The position numbers and the translations under genes are program-made. Shown piece by piece: positions 42,942-54,786 of a stretch of 64,000 nt of DNA. Under the pieces are notes generated by a model. It was not told the DNA's origin, made no database searches, and saw only the letters and a list, made by a program, of their open reading frames with translations. How positions within the stretch are numbered: position 1 is the stretch's first letter; each line of letters opens with the position of its first letter. Source of the stretch: Arthrobacter sp. C9C5 (lineage in GTDB: Bacteria > Actinomycetota > Actinomycetes > Actinomycetales > Micrococcaceae); contig NZ_JABFMX010000015.1 in assembly GCF_013359735.1 (NCBI RefSeq), forward strand, positions 39,049 through 103,048, in the 5' to 3' direction.

Positions 42942-43907
42942 TCAGGGGACCAGGATGACCTTGCCGGTGGTGCGGCGCTGCTCCAGATCGGTGTGGGCGG
43001 CGGCGGCGTCGGCCAGATCGTAGCGGGCGCCGATCCGGACCTTGAGGCTGCCATCCGCCACGGCGGCGAAGAGTTCGTCGGAGCGCCAGCGGCGTTCCCG
43101 TGCGTCGCGGAGGAAGTGGGTGATGGTCGGCCGGGTCAAGTAGAGCGAGCCGCCGGCGTTGAGCCGCTGCGGGTCGAACGGCGGCACCGGACCGGACGCC
43201 GCGCCGAAGAGCACAAGGGTGCCGCGGATCCGCAGCGCCGCCAGGGAATCGTCGAAGGTGTCTTTGCCGACGCCGTCGTACACCACGTGCGCGCCGGCGC
43301 CGTCGGTCAGCTCGCGCACCTTTGCGGCGAAGCCGTCGTAGCGCAGCACATGGTCGGCGCCGGCGCCGCGGGCCAGCGCCTCCTTCTCATCGGTGGAGAC
43401 GGTGGTGATGACGTGCGCGCCCTTGGCCTTGAGCAGCTGGATCAGCAGCAGGCCGACGCCGCCGGCGCCGGCGTGCAGCAGCACGGTCTGGCCCTCTTCC
43501 ACCTTGAAGGAGGAGTTGATCAGGTAGTGCGCGGTGATTCCCTGCAGGGGGAGGGCAGCGGCGGTGTAGTCGTCGACGCCGCGGGGCACCGGCAGCGCCT
43601 TGTCCGCGTCCACGAGGGCGTACCCGGCGTAGCAGTTGACACCCTCGGCGGTGGCGACCCGGTCGCCGGCAGAGAAGCCGCTCACGCCGTCGCCCAGCTC
43701 CTCCACGGTTCCGGAGGCCTCGGAGCCCGGAGTGAAGGGGTACTGCACCTTGTAGACGCCGCTGCGCTTGTAGGTGTCAATGAAGTTCACGCCCGCGGCG
43801 GCGACCTTGATCAACAGCTGGCCGGGCCCCGGAACCGGACGGTCGACTTCGGCGAGCTCGAGGACCTCCGGTCCGCCGGACTGCCGGGCGAGGATTGCGT
43901 GCGTCAT
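42942..43907 (-). CDS. Quinone oxidoreductase (zeta-crystallin/QOR family)
   Basis: A 321-aa medium-chain dehydrogenase/reductase. It opens with MTHAILARQSGGPEVLELAE. NFIDTYKRSGVYKVQYPF and GSEASGTVEELGDGV are QOR signatures, and LLHAGAGGVGLLLIQLLKAKG is the NADPH-binding motif. It lacks the structural zinc cysteines, as expected for QOR. It reduces quinones or enones with NADPH. The gene is 58 bp upstream of the Pls gene on the same strand, so co-transcription is possible without an obvious functional link. AAGGAG precedes the ATG. Confidence 0.92.
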   Translation of the reverse strand: MTHAILARQSGGPEVLELAEVDRPVPGPGQLLIKVAAAGVNFIDTYKRSGVYKVQYPFTPGSEASGTVEELGDGVSGFSAGDRVATAEGVNCYAGYALVDADKALPVPRGVDDYTAAALPLQGITAHYLINSSFKVEEGQTVLLHAGAGGVGLLLIQLLKAKGAHVITTVSTDEKEALARGAGADHVLRYDGFAAKVRELTDGAGAHVVYDGVGKDTFDDSLAALRIRGTLVLFGAASGPVPPFDPQRLNAGGSLYLTRPTITHFLRDARERRWRSDELFAAVADGSLKVRIGARYDLADAAAAHTDLEQRRTTGKVILVP

Positions 43908-44034
43908 GTGTCTCCTTCTGAAGTGTCAGGGCCTATTGAAGCGCCAGCGCTCCGGGGAGGAAGATTCCTCGGCCCGGATCCTGAGACCATCCTAGGGACA
44001 GCGGCGCGCCGGGCGCAGCGTGCGCGGCGCGCCG

Positions 44035-45147
44035 CTAGTAACGGCGGGTAACGGTGGCCATCGGGCATTCGAAGTGGCGGCCCGCGGCGAGGCCGACGTC
44101 GTTGAGGTAGCGCACGATGATGCCATAGGACTGCAGCAGGGTGGTTTCGGTGTACGGGACCTGGTGCTTGGCGCAGAACTCGCGGACGATCACGGCGGCC
44201 TTGTCCAGCTGGGGCCGTGCCATGTCCGGGAAGAGGTGGTGCTCGGCCTGGCGGTTGAGGCCGCCGAGCAGGATGTCCATGAAGCGGCCGCCGGAAATGT
44301 TCCGGGAGGTGAGGACCTGGCGGCTGAAGAAGTCCACCCGGCTGTCAGCCGGCAGCACGGGCATGCCCTTGTGGTTCGGGGCGAAGGAGGCGCCCATGTA
44401 GAAGCCGAAGACGGCGAGCTGCACGCCGATAAACGCCAGTGCCATGCCCCAGGGCAGGAATGCGAAGGCGAGCACGGGCAACACGCTCAGCCGGGCCGCG
44501 AGGATCGGGATCTCCACCCAGCGGTGCGTGACTTTGGCGCGGCGGACGATGAACCTGACCGAATCGATCTGCAGGCCCAGGCCCACGAGGAACAGCAGCG
44601 GGAAGAAGAACCAGCCCTGCTTGCGGGTCAGGAAGGAGAACCGTCCCTGCCGGGTCGCCGCGGCTTCGGGGAAGAACGCGATCGCGCCGGTGGCGATGTC
44701 CGGATCCTTGGAGATCACGTTTGGGTGGTTGTGGTGCGCGCCGTGCTTCTGCTCCCACCAGGAGTAGCTGATGCCGGCCACCGACGTGGCGAGCAGCCGC
44801 GCGGCCCAGTCGTTGGCGCGGCGCGAGGCGAAGATCTGGCGGTGCCCGGCCTCGTGGGCCAGGAAGCTCAACTGGGTGCAGAGGATGCCCAGGGCTGCCG
44901 CGATGAGGAGCTGGAACCAGCTGTCCCCGATCAGCGCGAAGCCGAACCAGGTGGCGGCCATCAGCAGGGCCAGGACGGAGAAGACGGTGACGTAGAACCC
45001 GGTGCGACGTTCCAGCAGGCCTTCGGCCTTGACGCGCTTCAGCAGTTCCGAATAGCTCAGGACGACGGCGTTGGGCTGCCGGACCCGCGGCTGCGGGCGC
45101 GCCGGAGAGTCGGCGGAAAGTGTGGTGGAGGGGGTCATGAAACGCAT
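44035..45147 (-). CDS. Membrane fatty-acid (acyl-CoA/acyl-lipid) desaturase
   Basis: A 370-aa di-iron desaturase. The three histidine boxes are HEAGHRQ (near 97), HGAHHNHPN (near 134) and NRQAEHHLFPDM (near 300), the last with the QxxHH form of front-end or acyl-lipid desaturases. About four helices lie between them. It has no cytochrome b5 domain. It introduces a double bond for membrane fluidity; the position is unknown. Starts at 45147 and 45138 are both possible. A 13-bp palindrome sits directly before the start, suggesting a repressor site. Confidence 0.92.
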   Translation of the reverse strand: MRFMTPSTTLSADSPARPQPRVRQPNAVVLSYSELLKRVKAEGLLERRTGFYVTVFSVLALLMAATWFGFALIGDSWFQLLIAAALGILCTQLSFLAHEAGHRQIFASRRANDWAARLLATSVAGISYSWWEQKHGAHHNHPNVISKDPDIATGAIAFFPEAAATRQGRFSFLTRKQGWFFFPLLFLVGLGLQIDSVRFIVRRAKVTHRWVEIPILAARLSVLPVLAFAFLPWGMALAFIGVQLAVFGFYMGASFAPNHKGMPVLPADSRVDFFSRQVLTSRNISGGRFMDILLGGLNRQAEHHLFPDMARPQLDKAAVIVREFCAKHQVPYTETTLLQSYGIIVRYLNDVGLAAGRHFECPMATVTRRY

Positions 45148-45151
45148 GCCT

Positions 45152-45164
45152 CGTAACTGTTACG
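45152..45164. promoter_or_regulatory. Palindrome at the desaturase start, possible operator
   Basis: CGTAAC-T-GTTACG is perfectly symmetric around one base and lies 4 bp upstream of the first ATG. It would overlap the start site of a short-leader transcript. The regulator is unknown. Confidence 0.45.
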
Positions 45165-45274
45165 GGCAACGCTGCAGCCGACATTTGCGGCCGCACGGTC
45201 TGGATCACCCTCTACCCAGCATACGCTGACGGTTTCGCTCCCGTCCGGACATGGCCTTGGACATGACCGCACAC

Positions 45275-45300
45275 ATGCATAAATATCGGGCTCTATGCAT
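45275..45300. promoter_or_regulatory. ArgR operator upstream of argC
   Basis: ATGCATA and TATGCAT face each other across a 12-bp spacer, so the TGCAT cores are 20 bp apart, about two helical turns. TGCAT half-sites are typical of ARG boxes, and ArgR is encoded in this operon. The site overlaps the expected -35 of the argC promoter. Confidence 0.65.
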
Positions 45301-45310
45301 AGTCTTGCTG

Positions 45311-45316
45311 TACACT
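45311..45316 (+). promoter_or_regulatory. -10 element of a leaderless promoter for argC
   Basis: TACACT lies 7 nt before the argC ATG with no ribosome site between. The ArgR-like repeat ends 10 bp upstream, so bound ArgR would block RNA polymerase. Confidence 0.5.
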
Positions 45317-45323
45317 CGGTGCT

Positions 45324-46355
45324 ATGACTATTTCTGTTGCCGTCTCCGGCGCAAGCGGCTACGCCGGCGGCGAGGTACTGAGGCTCCTGGCCGGTCATCC
45401 CGACGTCACCATCGGCGCCATCACCGCGCACAGCAACGCCGGTTCCAGACTAGGGGAATTGCAGCCGCATCTCCATGGCCTGGCGGACCGGATCCTCGAA
45501 GACACCACCGTGGAAAACCTGGCCGGACACGACGTCGTGTTCCTTGCCCTCCCGCACGGGGCGTCCGCCGAGATCGCGGCGCAACTGCCCGCCGGCACAG
45601 TCGTGATCGACGCCGGCGCGGACCACCGGCTGGAGGATCCGGCGGCGTGGGAGAAGTTCTACGGCTCGCCGCACGCCGGCACGTGGCCCTACGGGCTGCC
45701 CGAGCTGCCGGGCCAGCGTGAGGCACTGCGCGGCGCCACCCGGATCGCCGTGCCGGGCTGCTACCCGACGTCGGCCCTGCTGGCCCTCACTCCGGGCTTC
45801 AGCAACCACCTGCTCCAGGCCGACGACGTCGTGATCGTCTCCGCTTCCGGCACCTCCGGGGCCGGGAAGGCCGCGAAGGTGAACCTGATCGGCGCCGAGG
45901 TGATGGGCTCGATGAGCCCCTACGGCGTTGGCGGCGGGCACCGGCACACCCCGGAGATCGAGCAGGGTCTGTCCAAGGCGCTGAACGCGCCGGTCACGGT
46001 GTCCTTTACGCCCACGCTGGCCCCGATGAGCCGCGGCATCCTCACCACGGCCACCGCGAAAGTCCGGCCGGACGTGACGGCTGAGGAACTGCGCCGCGCC
46101 TGGGCCGAGGCGTATGACGAGGAGCCGTTCGTGCACCTGCTGCCGGAGGGCCAGTGGCCCTCCACCAAGTCCGTGCAGGGCTCCAACCACGCCGTGATGC
46201 AGCTGGCCCTGGACGGGCACACCGGCCGCGTGATCGTGACGTGTGCCATCGACAACCTCACCAAGGGGACCGCCGGCGGCGCCGTGCAGTCCATGAACAT
46301 CGCCCTCGGCCTGGCTGAAACCGCGGGCCTCGACCTCCAGGGAGTCGCACCGTGA
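45324..46355 (+). CDS. argC: N-acetyl-gamma-glutamyl-phosphate reductase
   Basis: A 343-aa enzyme, the third step of arginine synthesis, reducing acetylglutamyl phosphate to the semialdehyde with NADPH. The N-terminal Rossmann motif [20 protein letters not shown], the catalytic Cys in [16 protein letters not shown] and the active-site His in [12 protein letters not shown] are visible. First gene of argCJBDFRGH. The argJ GTG overlaps its TGA. Confidence 0.98.
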   Translation: MTISVAVSGASGYAGGEVLRLLAGHPDVTIGAITAHSNAGSRLGELQPHLHGLADRILEDTTVENLAGHDVVFLALPHGASAEIAAQLPAGTVVIDAGADHRLEDPAAWEKFYGSPHAGTWPYGLPELPGQREALRGATRIAVPGCYPTSALLALTPGFSNHLLQADDVVIVSASGTSGAGKAAKVNLIGAEVMGSMSPYGVGGGHRHTPEIEQGLSKALNAPVTVSFTPTLAPMSRGILTTATAKVRPDVTAEELRRAWAEAYDEEPFVHLLPEGQWPSTKSVQGSNHAVMQLALDGHTGRVIVTCAIDNLTKGTAGGAVQSMNIALGLAETAGLDLQGVAP

Positions 46356-47518
46356 GCATCACCGCCCCCAAGGGATTCCGCGCTGCCGGGGTCAAGGCCG
46401 GCCTCAAGGCCTCCGGAAACCCGGACCTGGCCCTCGTGGTCAACGACGGCCCCAACAAAGCCGCCGCCGCCGTCTTCACCTCGAACCGGGTGGCCGCCGC
46501 GCCCGTGCACTGGTCCCGCGAAGTCATCAAGGACGGCCGGGTGGACGCCGTGATCCTCAACTCCGGCGGCGCCAACGCCTGCACCGGCCCGCAGGGCTTC
46601 CAGAACACCCACACCACCGCGGAAAAGACTGCCGAGGCACTCGGTGCCTCCGCGACGGACATCTTCGTCTGCTCCACCGGCCTGATCGGCGAACAGCTTC
46701 CGATGGACAAGCTCGTCCCGGCGATCGGCGTCGCGGTCGCGGAGTTGAACGCCGACGGCGGCCCGGCCGCGGCTACCGCAATCATGACCACTGACTCGGT
46801 GTCCAAGCAGGCGGTCTTCACCGGCGCCGACGCCGAGGGCCGGGAATTCACCATCGGCGGCATGGCGAAGGGCGCCGGCATGCTTGCCCCGGGCCTGGCC
46901 ACGATGCTCGTGGTCCTCACCACGGACGCGGAGGTCCAGCCCGAATTGCTCGACGTCGTGCTCCGCGACGCCACCCGCGTCACCTTCGACCGGGCCGACT
47001 CGGACGGCTGCATGTCCACCAACGACACCGTGGTGCTGCTCGCCTCCGGCGCCACGGGCGCCGTGCCGTCCGCCGTCGACTTCGGCAAGGGGCTCACCCA
47101 GGTGTGCGCGGAACTGGCCCGCAAACTGATCGGCGACGCCGAGGGCGCCAGCCACGACATCGCCATCCGCACCTTCAACGCCGCGAGCGAGAAGGACGCC
47201 GAAGTGGTCAGCCGTGCCGTGGCCCGCTCCAACCTTTTCAAGACGGCCATCTTCGGCAAGGACCCGAACTGGGGCCGCGTGCTGTCCGCCGTGGGCACCA
47301 CCGACGCGGCCTTCGAACCGGACCAGCTGAATGTCTCGATGAACGGCGTGCAGATCTGCCGCAACGGCAGCATCGGCGAGGACCGCGGCCTCGTGGACCT
47401 GGAGCCGCGCGAAGTCCTGGTCGAGATCGACCTGCAGGCCGGCGCCGCCGAGGCCACGATCTGGACCAACGACCTGACGCACCAGTACGTCCACGAAAAC
47501 AGCGCCTACTCCAGCTAG
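46352..47518 (+). CDS. argJ: Bifunctional ornithine acetyltransferase/N-acetylglutamate synthase
   Basis: A 388-aa Ntn-like enzyme that recycles the acetyl group from acetylornithine to glutamate and may also use acetyl-CoA. The self-cleavage site lies in [14 protein letters not shown], where the Thr becomes the nucleophile. [20 protein letters not shown] and [14 protein letters not shown] are conserved. Its presence implies the cyclic, acetyl-recycling pathway. GTG start, 4-bp overlap with argC. Confidence 0.97.
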   Translation: MSITAPKGFRAAGVKAGLKASGNPDLALVVNDGPNKAAAAVFTSNRVAAAPVHWSREVIKDGRVDAVILNSGGANACTGPQGFQNTHTTAEKTAEALGASATDIFVCSTGLIGEQLPMDKLVPAIGVAVAELNADGGPAAATAIMTTDSVSKQAVFTGADAEGREFTIGGMAKGAGMLAPGLATMLVVLTTDAEVQPELLDVVLRDATRVTFDRADSDGCMSTNDTVVLLASGATGAVPSAVDFGKGLTQVCAELARKLIGDAEGASHDIAIRTFNAASEKDAEVVSRAVARSNLFKTAIFGKDPNWGRVLSAVGTTDAAFEPDQLNVSMNGVQICRNGSIGEDRGLVDLEPREVLVEIDLQAGAAEATIWTNDLTHQYVHENSAYSS

Positions 47519-47543
47519 GCCGTTCCCGGAGGGACGAACGCAC

Positions 47544-48476
47544 ATGAACACCCAGACCCGCGAGACCACTTCTATGGCCGACGCGCAGGGCAAGGCCGGC
47601 ACGCTGATCGAGGCGCTGCCCTGGATCCAGCGCTTCGCCGGCACCACCATGGTGATCAAGTACGGCGGCAACGCCATGGTCAATGACGAGCTCCGCCGCG
47701 CCTTCGCCGAGGACGTCGTCTTCCTGCACCACGTCGGCATCCACCCCGTGGTGGTGCACGGCGGCGGCCCGCAGATCAACGCCATGCTCAGCCGGCTCGG
47801 CATCGAATCCGAGTTCAAGGGCGGACTGCGCGTCACCACGCCCGAGGCCATGGATGTGGTCCGCATGGTCCTCACCGGCCAGGTGGGGCGCGAACTCGTG
47901 GGCCTGATCAACTCGCACGGGCCCTACGCCGTCGGGATGTCCGGCGAAGACGGCGGACTGCTGCGCGCCGTCCGCACCGGCACCGTGGTGGACGGCGAAG
48001 AGGTGGACCTGGGCCTGGTCGGCGAAGTCGTCGGGGTGAACCCGGAAGGCATCCTGGACATCGTGGCGGCCGGCCGGATCCCGGTGATCTCAACCGTCGC
48101 GCCCGAGACCTCCGCAGACGGGTCCACCACCGGGCAGGTACTCAATGTCAACGCGGACACCGCCGCGGCGGCCCTCGCCGAAGCCCTGGGTGCGTCCAAA
48201 CTCGTGATCCTGACCGACGTCGAGGGCCTCTACGCCAACTGGCCGGACCGCTCCTCGCTGATCTCCTCGCTCACGGCCTCGGAACTGCGTGAACTGCTGC
48301 CAAGCCTGGAGTCCGGCATGATCCCCAAAATGGAAGCGTGCCTGAAAGCCGTCGACGGCGGCGTGGAACGCGCGCACATCGTGGACGGCCGGCTGGCGCA
48401 CTCGATGTTGCTGGAAACCTTCACGACGGCGGGCATCGGCACGCAGGTCGTCCCGGACGAGGAAGTGAACGCATGA
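47544..48476 (+). CDS. argB: Acetylglutamate kinase
   Basis: A 310-aa amino acid kinase, the second and usually arginine-inhibited step. [10 protein letters not shown] and [16 protein letters not shown] bind phosphates and substrate; [20 protein letters not shown] and [18 protein letters not shown] are also typical. The N-terminal helix ([16 protein letters not shown]) is the element that mediates hexamer formation and arginine sensing in this family. The argD start codon overlaps its stop (ATGA). Confidence 0.97.
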   Translation: MNTQTRETTSMADAQGKAGTLIEALPWIQRFAGTTMVIKYGGNAMVNDELRRAFAEDVVFLHHVGIHPVVVHGGGPQINAMLSRLGIESEFKGGLRVTTPEAMDVVRMVLTGQVGRELVGLINSHGPYAVGMSGEDGGLLRAVRTGTVVDGEEVDLGLVGEVVGVNPEGILDIVAAGRIPVISTVAPETSADGSTTGQVLNVNADTAAAALAEALGASKLVILTDVEGLYANWPDRSSLISSLTASELRELLPSLESGMIPKMEACLKAVDGGVERAHIVDGRLAHSMLLETFTTAGIGTQVVPDEEVNA

Positions 48477-49855
48477 ACGAAACTGTAGGCGTGAGTCCGA
48501 CCGGCGATGGGGCCCCCGCCCGTCCCCAGCCTCACCCCGTCCTCGCAAGCTCGGACGGGGACCCCGGAGACGGGGGGCCCATCGCGGTGCCCGACCACAC
48601 CCGGGCCCCCATCGCCGGCTCGGCCCCCACAGCTTCCGTTATGACTGGAACGGGTAGCGGAGCCGACTGGCTGGCCCGCTACTCCTCCTCGCTGCTTGGC
48701 GTCTTCGGCACCCCGCAGCGCGTGCTGGTCCGTGGCGCCGGCTGCCTCGTCTGGGACGCCGACGGCAAGGAATACCTGGACCTGCTCGGCGGCATCGCGG
48801 TCAACGCGCTGGGCCACGCCCACCCGTTCGTCACCTCGGTGATCTCCAGCCAGCTGGCCACACTGGGCCACGTCTCCAATTTCTTCACCAGCCCCACCCA
48901 GATCGCCCTCGCCGAGAAGCTGCTGGACATTTCCAAGGCGCCGGCCGGGTCCAAGGTGTTCTTCGCCAATTCCGGCACTGAGGCCATCGAAGCGGCGTTC
49001 AAGCTGGCGCGGCGGAATTCCGGTTCGGAGGCGCAGCCGCGGACCAAGATCATCGCCCTCGAAGGCGCCTTCCACGGCCGCACCATGGGCGCCCTGGCGC
49101 TGACCTCGAAGGAGGCCTACCGGGCGCCGTTCGCGCCGCTGCCCGGCGGCGTCGTGCACGTCCCCTTCGGTGACATCGATGCCCTCCGCGCCGCCATTGA
49201 CGACACCACCGCCGCCGTCTTCCTCGAACCGATCCAGGGCGAGGCTGGCGTCCGCCCGCTGCCCGCCGGCTACCTCCGGGCCGCCCGCGAAGCCACCAGC
49301 GCCGCCGGCGCCCTGCTGATCCTGGACGAGGTCCAGACCGGCATCGGCCGCACCGGCAAGTGGCTGGCCAGCGAAGACGCCGGAATCGTGCCCGACGCCG
49401 TGACCCTCGCCAAGGGCCTGGGCGGCGGGTTCCCGATCGGCGCCCTGCTCACCTTCGGCCCCGAGGTGTCCGCACTGCTCTCCGCCGGCCAGCACGGCAC
49501 CACCTTCGGCGGCAACCCCGTCGCCACCGCGGCCGCCCTGGCCACCCTGCACGTGCTGGAGAACCAGCAGGTGCTCGGCCACGTCCGGGAAGTGGGGGAG
49601 CACCTGCGCACCGGCCTCGCCGGCATCGACGGCGTCACCGAGGTCCGCGGCGAAGGCCTGCTGATCGGCTTCGACCTCGACGCCGACGTCGCCGCCGCCG
49701 TCGTCACCGCCGGACTCGACGCCGGGTTCATCGTCAACAGCCCCGGCCCGCACACCATCCGGCTCGCGCCGCCGCTGATCCTCACCGCGGCCCAGGCCGA
49801 CCGCTTCCTCGCCGCCCTGCCGGCCCTCCTCCAGACCGCAAAGGACGCCCAGTGA
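48473..49855 (+). CDS. argD: Acetylornithine aminotransferase
   Basis: A class III PLP aminotransferase. [48 protein letters not shown], and the PLP lysine in [16 protein letters not shown] are visible. From ATG 48473 (overlapping the argB stop, with GAGGAAG upstream) it is 460 aa; the first 56 residues are Pro/Gly/Asp-rich and unlike ArgD. ATG 48641 ([20 protein letters not shown]) would give a normal 404-aa enzyme but lacks a ribosome site. The extra segment contains a hairpin repeat annotated separately. Confidence 0.95.
   Translation: MNETVGVSPTGDGAPARPQPHPVLASSDGDPGDGGPIAVPDHTRAPIAGSAPTASVMTGTGSGADWLARYSSSLLGVFGTPQRVLVRGAGCLVWDADGKEYLDLLGGIAVNALGHAHPFVTSVISSQLATLGHVSNFFTSPTQIALAEKLLDISKAPAGSKVFFANSGTEAIEAAFKLARRNSGSEAQPRTKIIALEGAFHGRTMGALALTSKEAYRAPFAPLPGGVVHVPFGDIDALRAAIDDTTAAVFLEPIQGEAGVRPLPAGYLRAAREATSAAGALLILDEVQTGIGRTGKWLASEDAGIVPDAVTLAKGLGGGFPIGALLTFGPEVSALLSAGQHGTTFGGNPVATAAALATLHVLENQQVLGHVREVGEHLRTGLAGIDGVTEVRGEGLLIGFDLDADVAAAVVTAGLDAGFIVNSPGPHTIRLAPPLILTAAQADRFLAALPALLQTAKDAQ
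48535..48560. repeat. Hairpin-forming GC repeat in the 5' part of argD
   Basis: CCCCGTCC and GGACGGGG flank a 10-nt loop (TCGCAAGCTC). GC-rich sequence with GGGCCC-like palindromic pieces extends to about 48620. It looks like a small dispersed element placed between argB and the conserved argD sequence; no second copy is in this window. Confidence 0.5.
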
Positions 49856-50844
49856 CCACAGTTCCCACCCGCCACTTCCTCAAGGACACGGACCTCACCC
49901 CGGCCGAGCAGGCCGAGGTCCTGGACCTCGCCGTCCGGATGAAGGCGGCCCCGTACAGCGTCCAGCCCTTCGCCGCGGAAGGCAGCGGCCGCAAGACCGT
50001 GGCCGTGATCTTCGACAAGACCTCCACCCGCACCCGCGTCTCCTTCGCCACCGGGATCGCGGACATGGGCGGCAACGCCCTCATCATCAACCCGGGCGAA
50101 GCCCAGATCGGCCACAAGGAGTCGGTCGAGGACACCGCCAAGGTGCTCGAACGCATGGTTTCCACCGTCGTGTGGCGGACCGGGGCGCACGCCGGCCTCG
50201 TCGAGATGGCCGAGAACTCGCACGTCCCGGTGATCAACGCCCTGTGCGACGACTACCACCCCTGCCAGCTCCTCGCCGACCTGCTGACCGTCAAGGAGCA
50301 CAAGGGCACGCTGGCGGGTCTCACCATGAGCTACCTCGGCGACTCCGCCAACAACATGGCCAACTCATACCTGTTGGCCGGCGTCACCGCGGGCATGCAC
50401 GTGCGCATCTCCGGCCCGGAGGGCTACCTCCCCGCCGCGGAAATCGTCGCCGCCGCGGAGGAGCGCGCCGCCCTGACCGGCGGCTCGGTGCTGGTCACCG
50501 TTGACGCCGCCGAGGCCCTCCGCGGAGCCGACGTCGTCGCTACCGACACCTGGGTGTCAATGGGCCAGGAGGACGAAAAGGAAGCCCGGCTGCAGCTGTT
50601 CCGCGAGTACTCCGTAGACGAGGACGCGATGAAGCTCGCCGCGCCGGACGCCGTCGTGCTGCACTGCCTCCCGGCCTACCGCGGCTACGAAATCTCCGCC
50701 GGCGTGATCGACGGCCCGCAGTCTGTGGTCTGGGACGAGGCGGAGAACCGACTGCACGCGCAGAAAGCCCTGATGGCCTGGCTCATGCACCGCTCCGGCC
50801 TGGCAGTCGTGGACGGGCTGGCGCCGGTGGACGGGCTGGACTGA
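49852..50844 (+). CDS. argF: Ornithine carbamoyltransferase
   Basis: A 330-aa enzyme forming citrulline from ornithine and carbamoyl phosphate. The carbamoyl-phosphate motif [10 protein letters not shown], the HPCQ motif in [11 protein letters not shown], the ornithine region ([15 protein letters not shown]) and HCLPAYRG with the catalytic Cys are all present. GTG start overlaps the argD stop by 4 bp. The argR ATG overlaps its stop by one base. Confidence 0.98.
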   Translation: MTTVPTRHFLKDTDLTPAEQAEVLDLAVRMKAAPYSVQPFAAEGSGRKTVAVIFDKTSTRTRVSFATGIADMGGNALIINPGEAQIGHKESVEDTAKVLERMVSTVVWRTGAHAGLVEMAENSHVPVINALCDDYHPCQLLADLLTVKEHKGTLAGLTMSYLGDSANNMANSYLLAGVTAGMHVRISGPEGYLPAAEIVAAAEERAALTGGSVLVTVDAAEALRGADVVATDTWVSMGQEDEKEARLQLFREYSVDEDAMKLAAPDAVVLHCLPAYRGYEISAGVIDGPQSVVWDEAENRLHAQKALMAWLMHRSGLAVVDGLAPVDGLD

Positions 50845-51374
50845 TGTCCGTTCAGCCCGCCGCCCAGGGGGCCAGTCCGGCCACCAAGACGGCCCGGCAG
50901 GCGCGGATCACCGCGATCCTGACCGGCGAATCCGTCCGCTCGCAGGCCGAGCTGGCGGCACTGCTCGCGGACGACGGCGTCCAGGTCACCCAGGCCACGC
51001 TGTCCCGCGACCTCGTGGAGCTCGGCGCTGTACGGGTCCGCGGCAAGGAAGGCGTGCTCGTGTACGCCGTGCCGGGGGAGGGCGGGGAACGCGCGGCCAA
51101 AAGCGGCGTGACCCAGGAAATCCTCGACGCCCGGCTCGCGCGGCTCTGCGGCGAACTGCTCGTCACGGCCGAGGCCTCCGCGAACCTCGTGGTGCTCCGG
51201 ACCCCGCCGGGCGCCGCGAACTTCCTGGCCCTCGCGATCGACCACTCGGTGATGCCATCGATCCTCGGAACCATCGCCGGGGACGACACCGTGCTGCTGG
51301 TCACCCGCGACCCGGCCGGCGGCGCCGCCGTCGCCGCCCGCTTCCTGCAGCTGGCTGAAGAAGCCGGCCAGTGA
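50844..51374 (+). CDS. argR: Arginine repressor ArgR
   Basis: A 176-aa regulator. An N-terminal winged HTH ([20 protein letters not shown], then [16 protein letters not shown] with the SRDL recognition element) is joined to a C-terminal hexamerisation and arginine-binding domain ([33 protein letters not shown], where GDDT binds arginine). It should bind the TGCAT repeats before argC. Location inside the operon allows autoregulation. Confidence 0.97.
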   Translation: MSVQPAAQGASPATKTARQARITAILTGESVRSQAELAALLADDGVQVTQATLSRDLVELGAVRVRGKEGVLVYAVPGEGGERAAKSGVTQEILDARLARLCGELLVTAEASANLVVLRTPPGAANFLALAIDHSVMPSILGTIAGDDTVLLVTRDPAGGAAVAARFLQLAEEAGQ

Positions 51375-51434
51375 CCCCTATCCCTGAACTTTCACTAGAC
51401 AACCCAAGAACCCAACAACTAAGGAGCATTTGAA

Positions 51435-54070
<2,636 letters not shown>

Positions 54071-54077
54071 CAACCAG

Positions 54078-54168
54078 ACGCTCCCTCACTTCTTGCGGCG
54101 TTTCCCCCGACGCTCCTGCACTCCCTGCAGGAGCGTCGGGGGATTCCCTGCCAAACGTGAGGGAGCGT
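54078..54168. repeat. Nested inverted-repeat element after argH
   Basis: Outer 12-bp arms ACGCTCCCTCAC (54078-54089) and GTGAGGGAGCGT (54157-54168) enclose an inner 17-bp perfect stem CCCCCGACGCTCCTGCA / TGCAGGAGCGTCGGGGG (54104-54142) with a 5-nt loop. Both arms share GACGCTCC. It may terminate arg transcription, but the two-tier layout looks like a non-autonomous repeat. No transposase is nearby. Confidence 0.75.
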
Positions 54169-54196
54169 TGTGCGTTTGGCGCCGAAAACTCCCCGC

Positions 54197-54202
54197 TAGC
54201 AT
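54197..54202 (+). promoter_or_regulatory. -10 element of a leaderless promoter for the PNPOx-like gene
   Basis: TAGCAT lies exactly 6 nt before the ATG at 54209, and no ribosome site is present. Confidence 0.5.
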
Positions 54203-54208
54203 TGCGGC

Positions 54209-54730
54209 ATGAGCGAATCGTTCCGCCAGTTCCTGCGCGCCTTGCCCGACTTCCCGGACGTGCTCCCGGACTTCGACCCGGCGACGGCGCCCGAAGACCC
54301 CGCGGAGCTGTTCCGGCAGTGGCTCACCGACGCCCTGGCGGCCGGGGTCCCGCAGCCCAACGCCTGCAGCCTGGCCACGGCTGACGCGCAGGGTCGGCCG
54401 TCCTCGCGGATGCTGATCCTCAAGGACATCGACGACGACGGCTGGCACTTCGCGACGTCCCGCCAGTCGCGCAAAGGCCGGGAACTGGCAGAGAACCCGA
54501 GCGCTGCGCTGAACTTTTTCTGGCAGCAGCAGGGCCGCCAGGTCCGTGTGGCCGGCGAGGTCGTGGAGCTCTCCGCGGAAGCCTCCGCCGCCGATTGGCA
54601 CGATCGGCCCGGCGCCGACGGCACCGCGAACCCCAGCTGGCAGCTCTACGCCCTCCGGCCGCGCGAGCTCGAATTCTGGCAGGCCCGGCACGACCGACGG
54701 CACATCCGGCACCGTTACGGGCCGCGCTGA
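54209..54730 (+). CDS. Pyridoxamine 5'-phosphate oxidase-family protein
   Basis: A 173-aa FMN-binding split-barrel protein. PNACSLATADAQGRPSSRML, HFATSRQSRKGRELAENPSA and FFWQQQGRQVRVAGEV follow PdxH, and the C-terminus (RELEFWQARHDRRHIRHRY) matches the PdxH dimerisation segment. It is shorter than E. coli PdxH (about 218 aa). True PNP/PMP oxidase activity is plausible because the RxxEFWQ...RxH end is kept, but flavin reductase-like or F420-type relatives cannot be excluded. Confidence 0.8.
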   Translation: MSESFRQFLRALPDFPDVLPDFDPATAPEDPAELFRQWLTDALAAGVPQPNACSLATADAQGRPSSRMLILKDIDDDGWHFATSRQSRKGRELAENPSAALNFFWQQQGRQVRVAGEVVELSAEASAADWHDRPGADGTANPSWQLYALRPRELEFWQARHDRRHIRHRYGPR

Positions 54731-54773
54731 GACGGCTCAGCCCAGTTAATCACCGTTAATCCGGTGGCTCCGT

Positions 54774-54779
54774 TAGGAT
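54774..54779 (+). promoter_or_regulatory. -10 element of a leaderless promoter for the DinB-like gene
   Basis: TAGGAT lies 7 nt before ATG 54787. An in-frame ATG at 54778 overlaps this hexamer, so 54787 is the better start. Confidence 0.5.
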
Positions 54780-54786
54780 GGGCGCC

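Noticed and set aside
44020..45156. A 378-codon plus-strand frame opposite the desaturase
   Set aside because: It is antisense to a gene with all three histidine boxes and is composed mainly of Glu/Gln/Gly/Asp repeats.
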